A stretch of 6,721 nucleotides of DNA, taken from an uncultured Marinilabiliaceae bacterium. Its GTDB lineage: Bacteria; Bacteroidota; Bacteroidia; Bacteroidales; Marinilabiliaceae. The notes beneath the pieces were generated by a model. It was not told where the DNA came from. It worked only from the letters and a program-made list of their open reading frames with translations, and searched no databases. Location of the stretch: NCBI GenBank assembly GCA_905235955.1, contig CAJONN010000103.1, positions 1 through 6,721 of the forward strand. Reading direction: 5' to 3'. Every line of letters starts with the position of its first letter. Position 1 is the stretch's first letter. This document shows, piece by piece, positions 6,561-6,721 of this stretch. The position numbers and the translations under genes were made by a program.

Positions 6561-6721
6561 ATGAAAAAGACTTTAACAATAATAATATTACTGTTTGCCG
6601 CATTGCTCAACGCGCAAATTGCCTCGGCGCGTGTTATCAAGGTTTTGGCTATTGGCAACAGTTTTTCTGACGATGCAATAGAGCAATATCTCTACGAACT
6701 TGCTCTCGAGGGTGGCGACAC
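6561..6721 (+). CDS. Secreted DUF4886 / SGNH-hydrolase-like protein (partial, 5' end)
   Basis: The first 53 codons of a gene that runs off the right edge. MKKTLTIIILLFAALLNAQ with cleavage near ASA at 21-23 is a Sec signal peptide, so the product is exported. The mature part opens with LAIGNSFSDDAIEQYLYEL (29-47), the pattern I know from DUF4886 proteins of Bacteroidales. In it G32-N33-S34 resembles block I of SGNH/GDSL hydrolases, making S34 a candidate nucleophile. Such proteins may be esterases or deacetylases acting on decorated glycans, but this family's substrate is not established to my knowledge. The remaining SGNH blocks lie outside the window. The gene is 103 bases from GH92 with a terminator between, so it is probably a separate transcript, possibly from the promoter candidate at 6458-6488. 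Confidence 0.8.
   Translation, partial: MKKTLTIIILLFAALLNAQIASARVIKVLAIGNSFSDDAIEQYLYELALEGGD

Noticed and set aside
6020..6658. Minus-strand open frame of 212 codons over the GH92 3' end, its terminator and the DUF4886 start
   Set aside because: It crosses a clear terminator and two supported plus-strand genes, and the protein shows no recognisable domain.

Overview
The window looks like part of a Bacteroidales genome (Bacteroides, Prevotella or Muribaculaceae type; the genus cannot be read from the sequence). The reasons are three complete secreted glycoside hydrolases of families typical of polysaccharide utilization loci (GH125, GH97, GH92), very AT-rich spacers, starts preceded by A/T-rich leaders rather than a normally spaced Shine-Dalgarno, and a TTTG / TAnnTTTG-like promoter candidate. 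It reads as an accessory gene cluster for digesting alpha-mannose-containing glycans.

Layout. Bases 1-94 (minus) are the first 31 codons of a secreted protein that runs off the left edge, possibly a GH38 alpha-mannosidase. Bases 95-476 are non-coding and hold a 13-bp hairpin (251-281) and a strong terminator (360-403). Bases 477-3870 (minus) are a tight two-gene operon: a GH125 exo-alpha-1,6-mannosidase, then 7 bases later a GH97 enzyme whose active-site pattern is that of the retaining alpha-galactosidase group. Bases 3871-4285 are a divergent intergenic region carrying a plus-strand terminator-like hairpin (4091-4134). Bases 4286-6457 (plus) encode a divergent GH92 Ca-dependent alpha-mannosidase, followed by a terminator (6494-6536). 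From 6561 a secreted DUF4886/SGNH-like protein begins and runs off the right edge.

How the genes fit together. All five products carry N-terminal signal peptides, so they should work in the periplasm or at the surface. GH92 would remove alpha-linked mannose branches, GH125 non-reducing alpha-1,6-mannose, and GH97 terminal alpha-galactose (or possibly another alpha-sugar). That combination suits an alpha-mannan or N-glycan-like substrate with alpha-galactose caps. No SusC/SusD pair, regulator or transporter is inside the window, so the locus boundaries are unknown. I see no CRISPR, tRNA, rRNA, insertion sequence or phage gene. The most unusual items are the altered signature motifs of the GH92 protein, the terminator-like hairpin in the divergent spacer, and the promoter candidate that runs straight into the GH92 terminator. 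I do not see evidence of a wholly new system.
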